Source: Brachypterus glaber
Taxonomy: Eukaryota; Arthropoda; Insecta; Coleoptera; Kateretidae
Reading direction: 5' to 3'
Assembly (NCBI GenBank): GCA_958510825.1
Contig: OY294052.1
Coordinates: 3,617,816-3,681,815, forward strand
Length of the DNA stretch: 64,000 nt
The position numbers and the translations under genes were made by a program. The number at the start of each line of letters is the position of its first letter. Positions within the stretch are counted from its first letter, which is position 1. The notes under the pieces are model-generated. The model saw only the letters and a list, made by a program, of their open reading frames with translations, was not told the origin of the DNA and searched no databases. Below, piece after piece: positions 20,801 to 31,947 of this stretch.

Positions 20801-23800
20801 ATGTCCTCTAAAGGTAAAAGTTACGCAGAAATACAAAAAAGCTTTCAGGCTGAGATTGCAGCGTTAAAAAATGAAGAGGTATTTATTAAAAATTATAGTT
20901 TAAATGAATTATGATTTTAATCGTTTATCTTTAGGAAAATTTAGTACATGATCTGCATTCAATGCTAAATCAACGGTCTTTTATTGAAAATAAGATAAAG
21001 GGATTATCCAAACTTATACCTACATTAAAAGTCATAAAAAATGAGGCTGAAGAGTTGGTTTCTACGATAAATGAGATCTCGGATTCTTCAGAAAAAATTA
21101 GCTCAAAAATACGTTCCTTGGATGTTGCTAGGGTAAATAGTTCTTTTATTCTTAAAACCATCCATAAACAATTCCAAAATATCTTCTTATTTTAGAGTCA
21201 TGTTGATGAATGTCAACATAGAGTAAGCGATTTAATTGACCTGGAAATATGTTCTCAAGGGGTCCAAGCAGCAATTTTGGATTCAGACTATGAAAAAGGT
21301 GCTGCTCATGTTCATAGATTTTTATCTATGGACCAGTCTGTTCTTAAACGCACAGCTGCGGATATGGAAAATGTAACAAACATGATGAAATCTGTAAGAA
21401 CCTTGCGGAATGCAACGGCCCAACTTAGAGCCATCGTAGAACATAAATTTAATGAAGCTGTGAAAATGGAAGATTTGGTGGGCATTGAAAGATTCTTTAA
21501 GATATTTCCTTTGCTAGGAATGCATGAAGATGGCATAAAAGAATTTTGTACCTACCTGAGATCTAAAATAACAATTACAGCTGATAAGAACTTAAAATCA
21601 GCTATAACTACACCGTTAGCTGACAAAAGACATAGTGTAGTATATGCAGATACATTAACTTTATTGTTTGAAGGTCTTGCGAGAGTTATCGATACACATC
21701 AACCTTTGCTAGAGACATATTATGGTCCAGGAAGATTACTATCAGCTATAACAATTTTACAAAAAGAATGTGATTTGCAGACCAAAAGAATTCTTTCTGA
21801 ATGGAGTAAGATACGACAGATTAATAAGAAAGTACAGATTATAACTGATTTATCCAGAATGAGTGCTAGTTCTAGTTTTAATAAACTGGATAAGATCGAT
21901 CCCAAAGATTTGGATATTTTGATTGGAGAAATCACATTAATGCATTTTAGAAGTGAGCTGTATATTAGATTTATTAAAAGAAAAGTTTTGGTATGTAAAT
22001 CTATGAATTTAGAGCTGAACAAAAAATTATTAAAGTTTTTATGCTTAGTTTTATGTTGGAAATCCACTTTTGATTTATTTTTAGAGTCCATAATTTAATC
22101 TGTTTTATTTCTATCAAAGTTTAGGTCATCTATCTTTTGCGCAAACTATTGAGGTATATCATCCTTTATAGATTGATTTTCTACCCTTTTTCCTTAGACC
22201 CTTAAAATTTGGCTATATTAATCTACATGATAGCTTTTTTTTATTGTAGGTCATTTAATATTAAACAAATATATTGAGTCCAATATTGGAACCTTGGGGT
22301 GTACTCTTTGTTATTTTGTTGTTTCTATTATGTTTTACTATAAAATAATACTTTTTTTTTCAGTCTGATGTTGAAATTGGAGTTTCAGAGCAGTCAGACA
22401 AGGAAAGAATAACAAAATCATTGGAAATCCTCCTCAAAAATAGCGATTTGAGTCAATGTAAACACGAATTACTTTCCCATTACCTAAGACTTGAGCAATA
22501 TTTTATGGAAGAATCTGTGGCTAAAGCAATAAGCATGGATATGATTGAACCATCACAGCAAACATCCAGCATGGTAGATGACACATTTTTTATAATAAGA
22601 AAATGTATAAGAAGATCCATATCTTCAGGAAGCCTTGACGGAATTTGCGTTATCATAAACAACGCATGTAGAGTTCTTGAAAACGACTTCTGCGAAGTAT
22701 TGCGGGGTAGATTAAAACAAGGTTATCCTTCAGGATATTTAGACTTGACTCAAGCTTACACTGTACTCCAAACTTCAATACAACAGGGTAGACTTCAATC
22801 TGGCGATACGGAACAATCTAGAACAGCGTTTATAGTAGCATTAAATAATGCTGACACTGCTACAGATTATGTTGATCAATTGTGCGAGTCTGTTTTAAAG
22901 GAAATTGGCCAAGCATTACCGAAAATGAACAGCAATGAAAATGGGAAATTGGAAAGTTGTCTTTCCGGGCTTTCTTCTGTTACTATTAACCTGAAAGAAG
23001 TTATTGAATATGGTATGCAGCAACTTAAATCAAGCGCAATTAAGCCTAGAATCAATCCATGGGTTGATGCCTTCTTGAATATTAATCATCAATTAACAGA
23101 GGTAAATAAGATAAGCAGTTAAACAGGGCTGGCAAAAAACGGACATATTTTTCCCATTAAAACCTAGGGGTTTCATTTCTAATGCATTATTATAATTTAA
23201 TTTGATAATATTTAAAGAATCTAGTGGGGTTTTCCTCCCTTTATACCGGAAAAAATTGGTTTTAACCGACTTGTTTAATCCTTTAATTTGTTGTGACACA
23301 TTTTGGCGCCCAACATGGGGCACTTATAACATTTTTTCTTCTAGGACGAGTTGTCAGTGTATGAAGCTGGCGAGTCATTTGTACAGACTTTGATTATGAA
23401 TTTAGAAACTTTGTTGTCTGGATTTAAAGAAGCTTTGTCTACAGCCAACTACGATTTGTTCACTGCAGTTCTGACAGGAGAAGTTACTCAAAGATTTGAA
23501 AAAGTTATTCTCAAGACAACATTCAATAGGGTATTTATTTATTTCTTTAATCAGTTTATTTTTATATTTTAGAGATTATTGATATACCTAGTACAAACCT
23601 AGTCATCTGCGTACGCTTGTGCTCAGAGAGGAAATTAAAACCAACAGAATCTTGAACGTTTACTTTTTTTTGCATGTGAGCTAATTTAGAAATAACTTAT
23701 ATCGAATTCTGAGAGGTAATTTTACAAAAATATGAAAAGAAAAAGGTCCTATATAGGTTGCTCGTTTTTATTGAGAAAATGTAAAAAAAAACTGCGGAAA

Positions 23801-24304
23801 AAAATGTTTGGGCCAAAAATAAACAATATCCCCCCATTTTGCAAGCCCCTGATATTTCAAGAACGCTTTGACACTTGAAATTTTGACAAAAAGTTTTTTA
23901 CCATGTTGAAAACCTTTGTTTCAAAGCGTTCTTGAAATCTCGTAGTGTAAAGTTGTTTTGCAAGCGACCTGCACCATTAATACGACTCTGTATTTTATTC
24001 TTTTAATCCTTTATAATTATAATCTCCGTTTAATCTTCAGCTTGGTGGATTAGTGCTGGATAAAGAAGTCAGATCTTTAGCAGGATACATCACAGCTACC
24101 ACGTCTTGGTCAGTACGAGATAAATTTGCTAGGCTTACCCAAATAGCAACAGTATTAAATTTGGAACAGGTGGGGGAAATCAACGACTATTGGGGAAGCC
24201 ACGACGGAGCTCTAACCTGGAGGTTAACACCGTCAGAACTGAGAAGTATTATGGCTTTAAGAACCGACTTTAAATTAGAAGATATTAGGAGAATTAAGCT
24301 TTAA
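20801..24304 (+). CDS. Cog4: COG4, conserved oligomeric Golgi complex subunit 4
   Basis: Six exons, all joined in phase 0: 20801-20878, 20935-21132, 21196-21990, 22364-23101, 23345-23530 and 24041-24304, giving 752 residues (human COG4 has 785). COG4 is a lobe-A subunit of the COG tether that captures retrograde intra-Golgi vesicles. Family hallmarks: an N-terminal coiled coil; [16 protein letters not shown] near residue 122; [13 protein letters not shown] near 340; [20 protein letters not shown] in exon 4; STAIKP-type [18 protein letters not shown] across the exon 5/6 joint; and a C-terminal RDKFARL...LTWRLTP...DIRRIKL. The Arg and Glu of the C-terminal hook salt bridge (human R729/E764) fall at about R696 and E731. 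Introns are 56-510 bp with GT/AG ends. No disruption is seen. Confidence 0.97.
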
Positions 24305-24339
24305 AACATTGTTTTTATTCTGTAAGTATAAGTTATTTT

Positions 24340-24345
24340 AATAAA
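24340..24345 (+). promoter_or_regulatory. Polyadenylation signal of COG4
   Basis: AATAAA 36 bp after the stop codon, followed within ~15 bp by an A-rich stretch. The short 3' UTR ends before a dispersed-repeat tail (CGGTCGATTTTAATAACGG at about 24368). Confidence 0.7.
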
Positions 24346-24461
24346 AATACAAAAAAAAAACATTTTTCGGTCGATTTTAATAACGGATGGATAAAAAATC
24401 TTAATGTTCAAGGAACGTCGTTTTGGGAAATCAGGCAACTTATTATATTTTAGGGTTATTG

Positions 24462-24998
24462 CAAAGAACTTTTACCTCAAGAAGGAACATGATGAAATCT
24501 ACCGTATGCTTTGTTTGAGGCGTGAACCAACTACGGTAGGGGTGACTATTGTTTACACTTAGTACGCGTAAAGAGAGAGAAAGAATGTGTAAACTCGCAG
24601 TCTAATGTCGTAAAATGACTGATAGGGGTACAGTGTTGCCGATTGGAAACATATACTTTGAATATTTTATTGTAAATTTTAAGAAACATTAGTTCTGTAT
24701 GAGTTTTATATGAACTAGTAGTTTAATTTTAATAGATTAAAATATACTATATTATTAAACATAATTATAGTATACACAATAAAGTTTTTTACATTTTTAA
24801 TTTAAGTATAATGATTTGAATTCATAATAAGGTGGAAACTACGCAACATCGCTACTAGGTAGCCTGAAAGTCGACTAGCGACATCTACATTTTACACCAC
24901 AAAGCTGTATCGCGTTTCTGTTAGTAAATAAACAAACAAAAAGATGACACCTTCATAAACATTGGCCTGAAATTACTTTTTGAGGTAAAAGTTCTTTG
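24462..24998. mobile_element. hAT-like MITE with perfect 19-bp termini and 8-bp target duplication
   Basis: Termini CAAAGAACTTTTACCTCAA are exact inverted repeats (24462-24480, 24980-24998). GGTTATTG is duplicated on both sides (24454-24461 and 24999-25006). The 8-bp duplication and CA-starting ends fit the hAT superfamily. There is no transposase frame in the 537 bp. It starts ~160 bp downstream of the COG4 stop. Confidence 0.93.
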
Positions 24999-25006
24999 GG
25001 TTATTG

Positions 25007-25560
25007 AAATAAAACGAATCTAGTTTTGGTGTTATTTTTATATACACAACCTTTTAGCAAGAATATACAGAGTAAATTGTGCTTGATTTTTAAATTTTAG
25101 AATGTTAAAATATTTTTTATATTATCAGGACGGACATTCTTAACTAGTAAAAAATTTGAGATATTTAAACTTTGATATTTTAAAATTTATTAAAATTATA
25201 CAAGAATTCACCTGATTATATAAAACAAAACAAAATAAACCAATAATACAGATTTTTATATAATTTATCACAGAATTATATCAAAATTTACTTTAAAAGA
25301 TTGGTGTAAATTACATGAACTCTACAGAAATAAAATTAAAGGAGTTTTAAAATTTTCCTATAGTGATTTTTTACACACTTGTAAAGTTTTACTGCAATTT
25401 AAGATTTCATGTAAATTTGATGTAATCACCACTTTTTTTTACAGTTTTGGGTGATTTTGGGTAAGATAACATTAAAATACATTTTTACTAACAGAAAAAA
25501 TAAAAAAATATATAAACATGCAACATTTTGGACAAAATAATTTTTGACAATAAATATTTT
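25007..25560. other. AT-rich non-coding
   Basis: No gene or recognised repeat; several imperfect TTTTACA/TGTAAA palindromes around 25300-25450. Confidence 0.35.
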
Positions 25561-25630
25561 GGCAGACAACGTCCCTTGATCTCAATTTCTCCACTCCCTA
25601 ACATTACTACTCCACAGTAACCCTAATAAT

Positions 25631-26064
25631 GGGCGGTCGACGGTTGCCGGCAAGCTAGGGACTTCCTGGCTGGCCCAAGCAAATCAAAGACTGACTGGTT
25701 GCTGGAAAAAGGAAGAACTGCACTCAGACAACTTGTAGGGGTCCTCACGGGCCACTGCAAGCTAAGGAAGCACCTGGCAACAATGCGGATTCTAGAGAGT
25801 CCGGATGAAACATCCTCTCATTACTTAACCGAGTGTGTCAGATACGACAGGATCAGGTTGCAAGTCTTTGAAACTCAAAGACTCAACCAAGAGGAACTAA
25901 GAGATCTCCCCTGGGCCAATATCCTGACCTTTATTGAAAGGACGGGCAGGTTCAAGGAGGACTCAAATTAGTAAATGGCTGGGATTGGCTGGGGTGACAA
26001 AAAGGGCCAGAAATGGCCTAGTTGTCCGGCTTTGGCCAACCCAAAAATTTACTACTACTACTAC
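25631..26064 (+). mobile_element. 5'-truncated non-LTR retrotransposon with 13-bp target duplication
   Basis: Flanked by a perfect TAACCCTAATAAT duplication (25618-25630 and 26065-26077). It ends in a (TAC)n tail at about 26050-26064, after a ~90 bp 3' UTR. Only the last ORF part and tail remain of a multi-kb element, as expected from incomplete target-primed reverse transcription. It is inserted in the foldback element 25561-26204. Confidence 0.93.
25681..25971 (+). pseudogene. C-terminal fragment of a non-LTR retrotransposon polyprotein
   Basis: The frame reads KSKTDWLLEKGRTALRQL, then LTGHCKLRKHL, DETSSHYLTECVRYDRIR and LPWANILTFIERTGRF, ending at a TAG. This is the region after the RNase H domain in many insect non-LTR elements, where a CxxC...H...C zinc knuckle is common. 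Here the CxxC part between ILESP and DETSS is absent, apparently through an in-frame deletion. The reverse transcriptase is lost. Confidence 0.85.
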
Positions 26065-26218
26065 TAACCCTAATAATCTAGTGCAGAGTAGGGTTACTGG
26101 GGAGTAGGGTTATTAGGGGGGGCAGGATTATTAGACAGTATGGGATGTTATATAGTACAAATGTAAGAGAGTAGGGAAAGTCAGAGTAGGGATGTTAGTC
26201 TGTCAAATTTTTAATTAA

Positions 26219-26885
26219 GGGGTTATATACCTTGTGGCTCGGAAAAATTAAGGGTTTTTATTGATTTTTTTCAGGTATGTAATCAAAACTTTATTCAAAC
26301 GACCTACAAAACATCAAATAGTATATGTTTTGATGTGTGTTGTGAAAAATTTGTTATTGGAAAATTCGGAAAATTGTGGAGACCATGGCCTTTGCCCCAA
26401 AACGCTTTTTTTGCGGTGACCACGATTTCTCGAAAACCAATTTACCGATCAGGTGTTGTTCATAATTATAAGCTACTTCGAGAACGAAGGGATTTTTATT
26501 TGAACAAAAATTTCTACTTTTCCGGCCGGAAAATTCAATTTTCACCGAAAATCGATTTTTTGGAAAAATCATCGTCATTTTCGTAATTTTTTTGCAAACC
26601 CCTTCGTTCACGAACTAGCTATTGTAATTAGGAACAGCACCTAAAAATTTCAGATTGATCGGTAAATTTGTTTTCGGGAAATCGTGGTCACCGCAAAAAA
26701 AAGGCGTATCGGGGCAAGGGCCATGGTTTCCACAATTTTCCGAATTTTGCCATAAAAAATTTTTCACAAACACATCAAAACATATACTACTTGATATTTT
26801 GTAGGTCGTTCGAATAAATTTGTGATTAAATACCTGAAAAGATCAATAAAAATCCTTAATTGTCCCGAGCCAAACCCCAAACCCC
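26219..26885. mobile_element. TTAA-flanked foldback element
   Basis: Flanked by TTAA at 26215-26218 and 26886-26889. Ends GGGGTTATATACCTTGTGGC and, in reverse, GGGGTTTGGGGTTTGGCTCG. The two ~320 bp halves are largely complementary (for example CATCAAATAGTATATGTTTTG with its inverse at about 26775). TTAA targeting suggests a piggyBac- or Kolobok-type mobiliser. The open frames found here on both strands come from the inverted halves. Confidence 0.83.
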
Positions 26886-26889
26886 TTAA

Positions 26890-27941
26890 ATAAACTTTTA
26901 ATCATCTTACCGCTAAATACCCTTCAGATTAAAACTTACTACATTTTTTTTACAAACACATTTCTCCTATCAATTATACCAGTCTTAACAAAAGGCCTCT
27001 TTCCATTTTATAAAAATTAAATAAATATACATAGACTAATTGTTCATATTTAGTTGATCCGCGTTCATTTCTTGTTTTAGTTTTTTTTTCTAAAATAAAA
27101 ATAACTATACAGAGATTTGGTAACAATTTTTTTGGGCGCTAATGCAAAATAGTAATAAGGACAAAAAATACTGTTATCAGGGCGAGTACAGAGATTACCG
27201 AGGCTGACAACCGTAATCGCCCTCTAAATAGTTTTCGCCCGAGGTTCATACACTATTTTTTATTCAATTGTAAGGATCTTAATAAATTTGAATTTTTGAC
27301 AAAAAATGACCAGATTTATCATAAAAAAGTACCGTTTTTAGACACAGTTAAATAAAAATACATGTTTTTCATAATTTGTAATATTATGTAATATTATTTG
27401 ACACTAAAATGCAATTTGACATGCCCTAATAGAATCTTTAAAATTATTTTAAATAAATCTCTGTATAATTTATTCTTTTATCGTCCTTTTAATATTTTAC
27501 TATCACTTAATTTAAGGCTGTTTTTCCAATATCAAATATACATAAGTAATGGTGAGTAAACCAAGACATTGCCCACGAGAAAAATGAATCTACGAAGTTG
27601 AGTGGGTTGATTTTTGAGTGAGCTATATCTTTTTACTCATGTTTTCCATACGTTTTATCCAATACCTTTTTTTTTTTGCTAAAATATATATACTTTAAAT
27701 TTTATGAAAAGTTCATATTTTTAATTATTATAAGGGTGTTTTTGTGTAAAAAAGGTTTGAAAGCGCCAGTAGGATCCAATAGATTCCGATTCGTTTTCTA
27801 CTGGTCTCTGCTTGTTTTTTTTTTTAACAGGGAATAGTTTTAAAAAGAAACAGTGTGGAAAAACCCAAACGTGAGTTATTGATAACTCATTAAAAAAACA
27901 TGCTACTAATTCAATTTTAATTAAAATATACTAATCTATAG
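26890..27941. other. Non-coding, nothing recognised
   Basis: AT-rich sequence without supported exon or classifiable repeat. Confidence 0.35.
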
Positions 27942-28210
27942 TATATTCAACTTCAATATGCAGTAGAAGTAAATAAAATAATCGCGCACGCGGCAGCTGG
28001 CGCGTGGTTTCATTGGTTTCACTCGAATGTTGCGAGAGTAGGGATGTAGAAAATTAAACAGGTCAGTACGTGAGTACTTGCGAAGAAGCGTGCAATGCAT
28101 TGCAATAGACCGTTATAGAGAAATATTTTGTTTTAAGTCCTACCCTGTCACTAAATCCGTTGTTGTCACGTGTGTTTGTTTACACTTACTTCATTTTAAA
28201 GTTGAATATA
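27942..28210. mobile_element. TATTCAACTTCAA MITE, copy 1
   Basis: Inverted ends TATATTCAACTTCAA...TTGAATATA, with a TA duplication possible. Contains GCGCACGCGGCAGCTGGCGC and GCAATGCATTGCAATAGACC. A copy in the opposite orientation at 47926-48197 is similar throughout. Confidence 0.83.
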
Positions 28211-31200
28211 TTATATATACTAATTAATTATATGTAGGTATTGGATAAATGTATTATTTATTTATTTTACATTTACAAAATATGTAAATCTCTGAAGGTC
28301 CTAAACTATATGAATATTTCTTGTCCACTTTTAATTTGAAGAAAATCTATTTCATAAGTGTTTTCTTCTTATTTTGTAAGCGTAAACTATTACATACACT
28401 ACCTACTAGTTTCTACTTTACACTAACTTTCTAAGGAAAAATAGATAGAAATAAGTATTTATTTGTAGTTGATTTTTTTTACCAAAAAGTTATAAATGTA
28501 AATAATAGTAAACATAAATTCGTAACTATTTGGGGAATAATTTTAAATTAAAAATATATTATTTACTATTTCTTTTAGCTATGAGTGCCAGATCAAAAGC
28601 CGTTACATTAAAAAAAAAAACTTTTTTTCTGAAGAATTGTCCTCCAATAATGTCTTAACTATCATTGTTTTTTAAAATACAGATGGTAGCTTTTGCTCTG
28701 GGACTCCTCATCTGATCAAAAAACGTTAATTTAAAAAAATAATGAAATTTATTTTTTAAATCATGTATTTAGACTAATTCTATTTTCCTTAGATAATATG
28801 AATCAGCGTCCTTTCCCAAAAATATAGTATACCATGGTGTTATACTTGAGTATACTTGTATTTGATTTAAAAAAAAAATTGATTTGGTTACAAATTTTCA
28901 TTTTTTTTTTATATAAATTTTGGTATAGATATTTTTGGGGAAACTGTTGACTCATTTAAAATTATAATTGAAAGCATTTTTGGCATTAGTCTAATATAAT
29001 ATTTTCCATTATAAGGTTTGCCACACGGATCTAAAACAGTTAAAAGAATGCGGCAAATAATTGTACTCGGAAATAAGGTAGAATATATTTAAAATAAATA
29101 TTATATAAATATTTGAGGCTATCAGAACCAGAATAGCCCAACCCATTTTGCACTTATCTGTTTTTTTGTTCTTGGTTATTTGTTTTTCCATGTTATTAAC
29201 TTCAAAACCAGCCAAGTACAAAGTGGGTCTGGCCATTTTGGTTCTGGTATCCCCACATAATAATGGTCTAAGAGCTGGTGACCATTTTTATTTAATTATT
29301 TGCTCCTGGCTGTATTTTATATGTCTTAAAGTACATTCAAATTAAGCTATTTTTCAATCGCTAGGTCCTAGATCGGTTTTCTTTGGGTGTTAGCAGCCCC
29401 AAAAAGGTATTGAAATGGGGTATACAAAAAATATATTTTTTACTTACCGAGTTTATTTTAGATTAGTCTATTTTCACAGTTTTACATAATTATTCAGCAG
29501 ACCAAGTGGTAAAAACACACTTTAAAAAGTTCATTTGACATATGTCAACACTATAAAGTCGAACGAATTTCCATTTAATCAAAATTTCATTTCATAAATA
29601 CTCAATTCTTTAAAAAATTGAGTATCACATATGTCAGAGGCACTTTTTAAAGACTGTTCTTACCCCCTTGACCCCAGAATTATTGTGTATAACTATGTAA
29701 ATAGCTTAATCTGAATGTAATAAATGTAATGTATATGACTCGGCAAGTTAAAAATAGATTTTTTGGTAGTTCATTGCCACAGCTTTCGGAGCTTCTAGCA
29801 CTCAAAAGAACCGGATCCGGAGCCTAGCAATTTGGAATCAGCTTTATTTAAGTGTACTTTAAGACATATATAAAATACAGCCAAATGAAAATAATGAAAT
29901 AAAAATGGTTACCAACCATAACCAACCAACCAACCATATTTAATTCAATATATTTATTGCATTCTTAAATGAAGTTTATTGGAATACTTTTTAGATGTTC
30001 AGTCTGGGTACCTCGTATTTCCAAGTTTAATATTTTGTCGCCCTATTATTGTTCCAGAATCTGGAATCCAGATCCGTGTGCCAGACTTTGTAGGGACATT
30101 TCAACCAAATAAATAGTTTATTAATATTACAAAAAATAAATTAGAATTGAAAGCTAATTTCTTTTGGCTAAATTAAAAAATAATCCTTATCTTAGTTAAA
30201 AATATTTTTCGTTATATTTTGGATAGAGAAGAAATATTTATATTAGAGAAAAATTTTTTTTTTCGTGATATATTAACTAGGTAATATACTGTAAAGGAAT
30301 TCATTTGTCCAGGGTCCTAACTAACTATTTAACCATTTCATAAAAATGGATTGTTAGAGTTCATAGATGCTGTGGTACCAACCTGAAAAAAAAACGGATT
30401 CTATAATATCCATAAACAATTCCCGTCGAGATATTTATACAGGGTATTTCGGGAGGAAAGAGAAATATTTAAAGGATGTTTAGAGGTCAAAATAAGAAAA
30501 ACATTCCATATAAACATATTTCCGAAAACGACTGGCAAGGAAGTAGCGCCCGTTCAAAAGGAACGAACTTTATTTAAAACAAAAAATTCTGAAGGTGCTT
30601 CCAATAAAAAACCATTATGCATAAGGTCCACTGTAGTGTAGTTTTATTTTGAATGTTTATTTTCCTGTTTGTTTACGTTTTTTAGCAATAAAAAAATTAA
30701 AAATGTTTTTTTATTTCATGAAAATTATGCATGAAAGGGTTGGCCGAGGTATTAACTATCAAATCTAAGAGCAAAGTAATATAATTTCAAAGCGCAGACT
30801 AAAAAAAAATATCAATGAAACTGTTTATAAATAGTCGAATGCCCATAATTCTTGGACATTTGAACTGATATCATTATACAAAAAATATTTCTGCGCATTT
30901 GTCTAATAGACTATTGACCAACTAATTAGGTGATAAAGTTGTATTTAATTTAAGCCAACTGATAAGAAAGTTCAATAATTGTTACATAAACATTAAGAGT
31001 CAATATTTTAAAAGATATATTTGATTACTGACGCCAACCAAAAAAGGCCATATTTTCGGTATGGAATACTCCTAAAATATGACTTTTTTAACATTAACGT
31101 TCGCTAAGTCCTTAAGGGAGCTAGTATTGTCGGGTTTGCAGTTGAGTAAACATCGCTAGGTAGGCTACGACTAAAGGTATAGTCGGTGTCACTTTTATAG

Positions 31201-31708
31201 TAGAATGTTTACATTTAAAACAGATTAATGTGAGACAGGGACGTAACTAAATTGTATTATATCAAATACGTATTTATCTTATATAACTCGATGCACAGAA
31301 CACAAATAAAACAAATTAAAGCCGGTCCAGTAAATATTGCTACAAATGCCTTATGGGTGTGGCTAAATCTTTTGTGAAATATGATTGGATAGGGTCGAAC
31401 ATTAACTGGACTGGATAAAAATACATTAGTTTAAATGTGTCTAAAATTATGCAACGATTGCACGAACAGTTTGACACGAGCCAGATAAAAATAATCGCTG
31501 TTAAAAAAAAAATCTCTTATATAACTCTGGCAGTGACTATACGTTAAACGCGGATCAGATTTTTTTTCGTTTTTTTGAGTTTTTGTGGCCAACTGCAGCC
31601 AACCAGAATTTGGGTTACCCCCTTTATATCATCTTTAAATTTAACTGAAAAACATGACCCTTTTGCGCGACATAATACTTAACTTTGTTATCAAATATAA
31701 ATTCTTAC
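28211..31708. other. Non-coding between a MITE and the last visible drongo exon
   Basis: Mostly AT-rich. 29120-29252 is a ~133 bp inverted repeat (GAACCAGAATAGCCC against the reverse of GGCCATTTTGGTTC). 30434-30460 has an isolated ACAGGGTATTTCGGGAGG end-like motif. The terminal drongo exon and poly(A) site may lie here, but I could not identify them. Confidence 0.4.
29120..29252. repeat. Short inverted repeat (~133 bp)
   Basis: The outer arms AACCAGAATAGCCCAACCC and the inverse of GGGTCTGGCCATTTTGGTT pair over about 35 bp with a few mismatches. It looks like a very short MITE. The opposed open frames here are a consequence of the symmetry. Confidence 0.6.
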
Positions 31709-31947
31709 CTTAAAAGGATTCGCCGCCCAGCCGTTCGTCCCATTAATGGGCATGGGATTTACCGGGAAAGCAGTTTGAAAACTGGTTGCAAAACCGTTCA
31801 TTTTGAATGGATTTGCATATGGTTGACTCTGTTGGGTTTGTTGGAAACCGTTCGAAACTGGCCAGTTTATCCCGTTCCCGTTGCTGTTGAAAGGGTTTGC
31901 GCATGAACCGTTTTCTTGTGGTGATGGAAAGGCATTCATGAAGTTTC
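31709..31947 (-). CDS. drongo: drongo exon: NPF-motif region
   Basis: Acceptor TTTTTTAG, donor GTAAGAAT. After two bases completing a Gly codon it encodes NFMNAFPSPQENG and three NPF motifs (CANPFNSNG, YANPFKMNG, AANPFK), with Gln/Asn-rich spacers. It ends in phase 0. NPF tripeptides bind EH domains of Eps15-type endocytic proteins, and their position at the C-terminal end fits AGFG. Confidence 0.88.

Larger units (their letters stand above)
25561..26204. mobile_element. Older GGCAGAC-ended foldback element, split by a retrotransposon
   Basis: The left arm from GGCAGAC (25561) with ATTTCTCCACTCCCTAACAT and the right arm GTAGGGATGTTAGTCTGTC (to 26204) match the ends of the intact family member at 50759-51241. 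Its interior is interrupted by the non-LTR insertion at 25631-26064. Diverged, so clearly older than both. Confidence 0.75.

Noticed and set aside
31685..31906. 73-codon plus-strand frame
   Set aside because: Antisense shadow of the drongo NPF exon.
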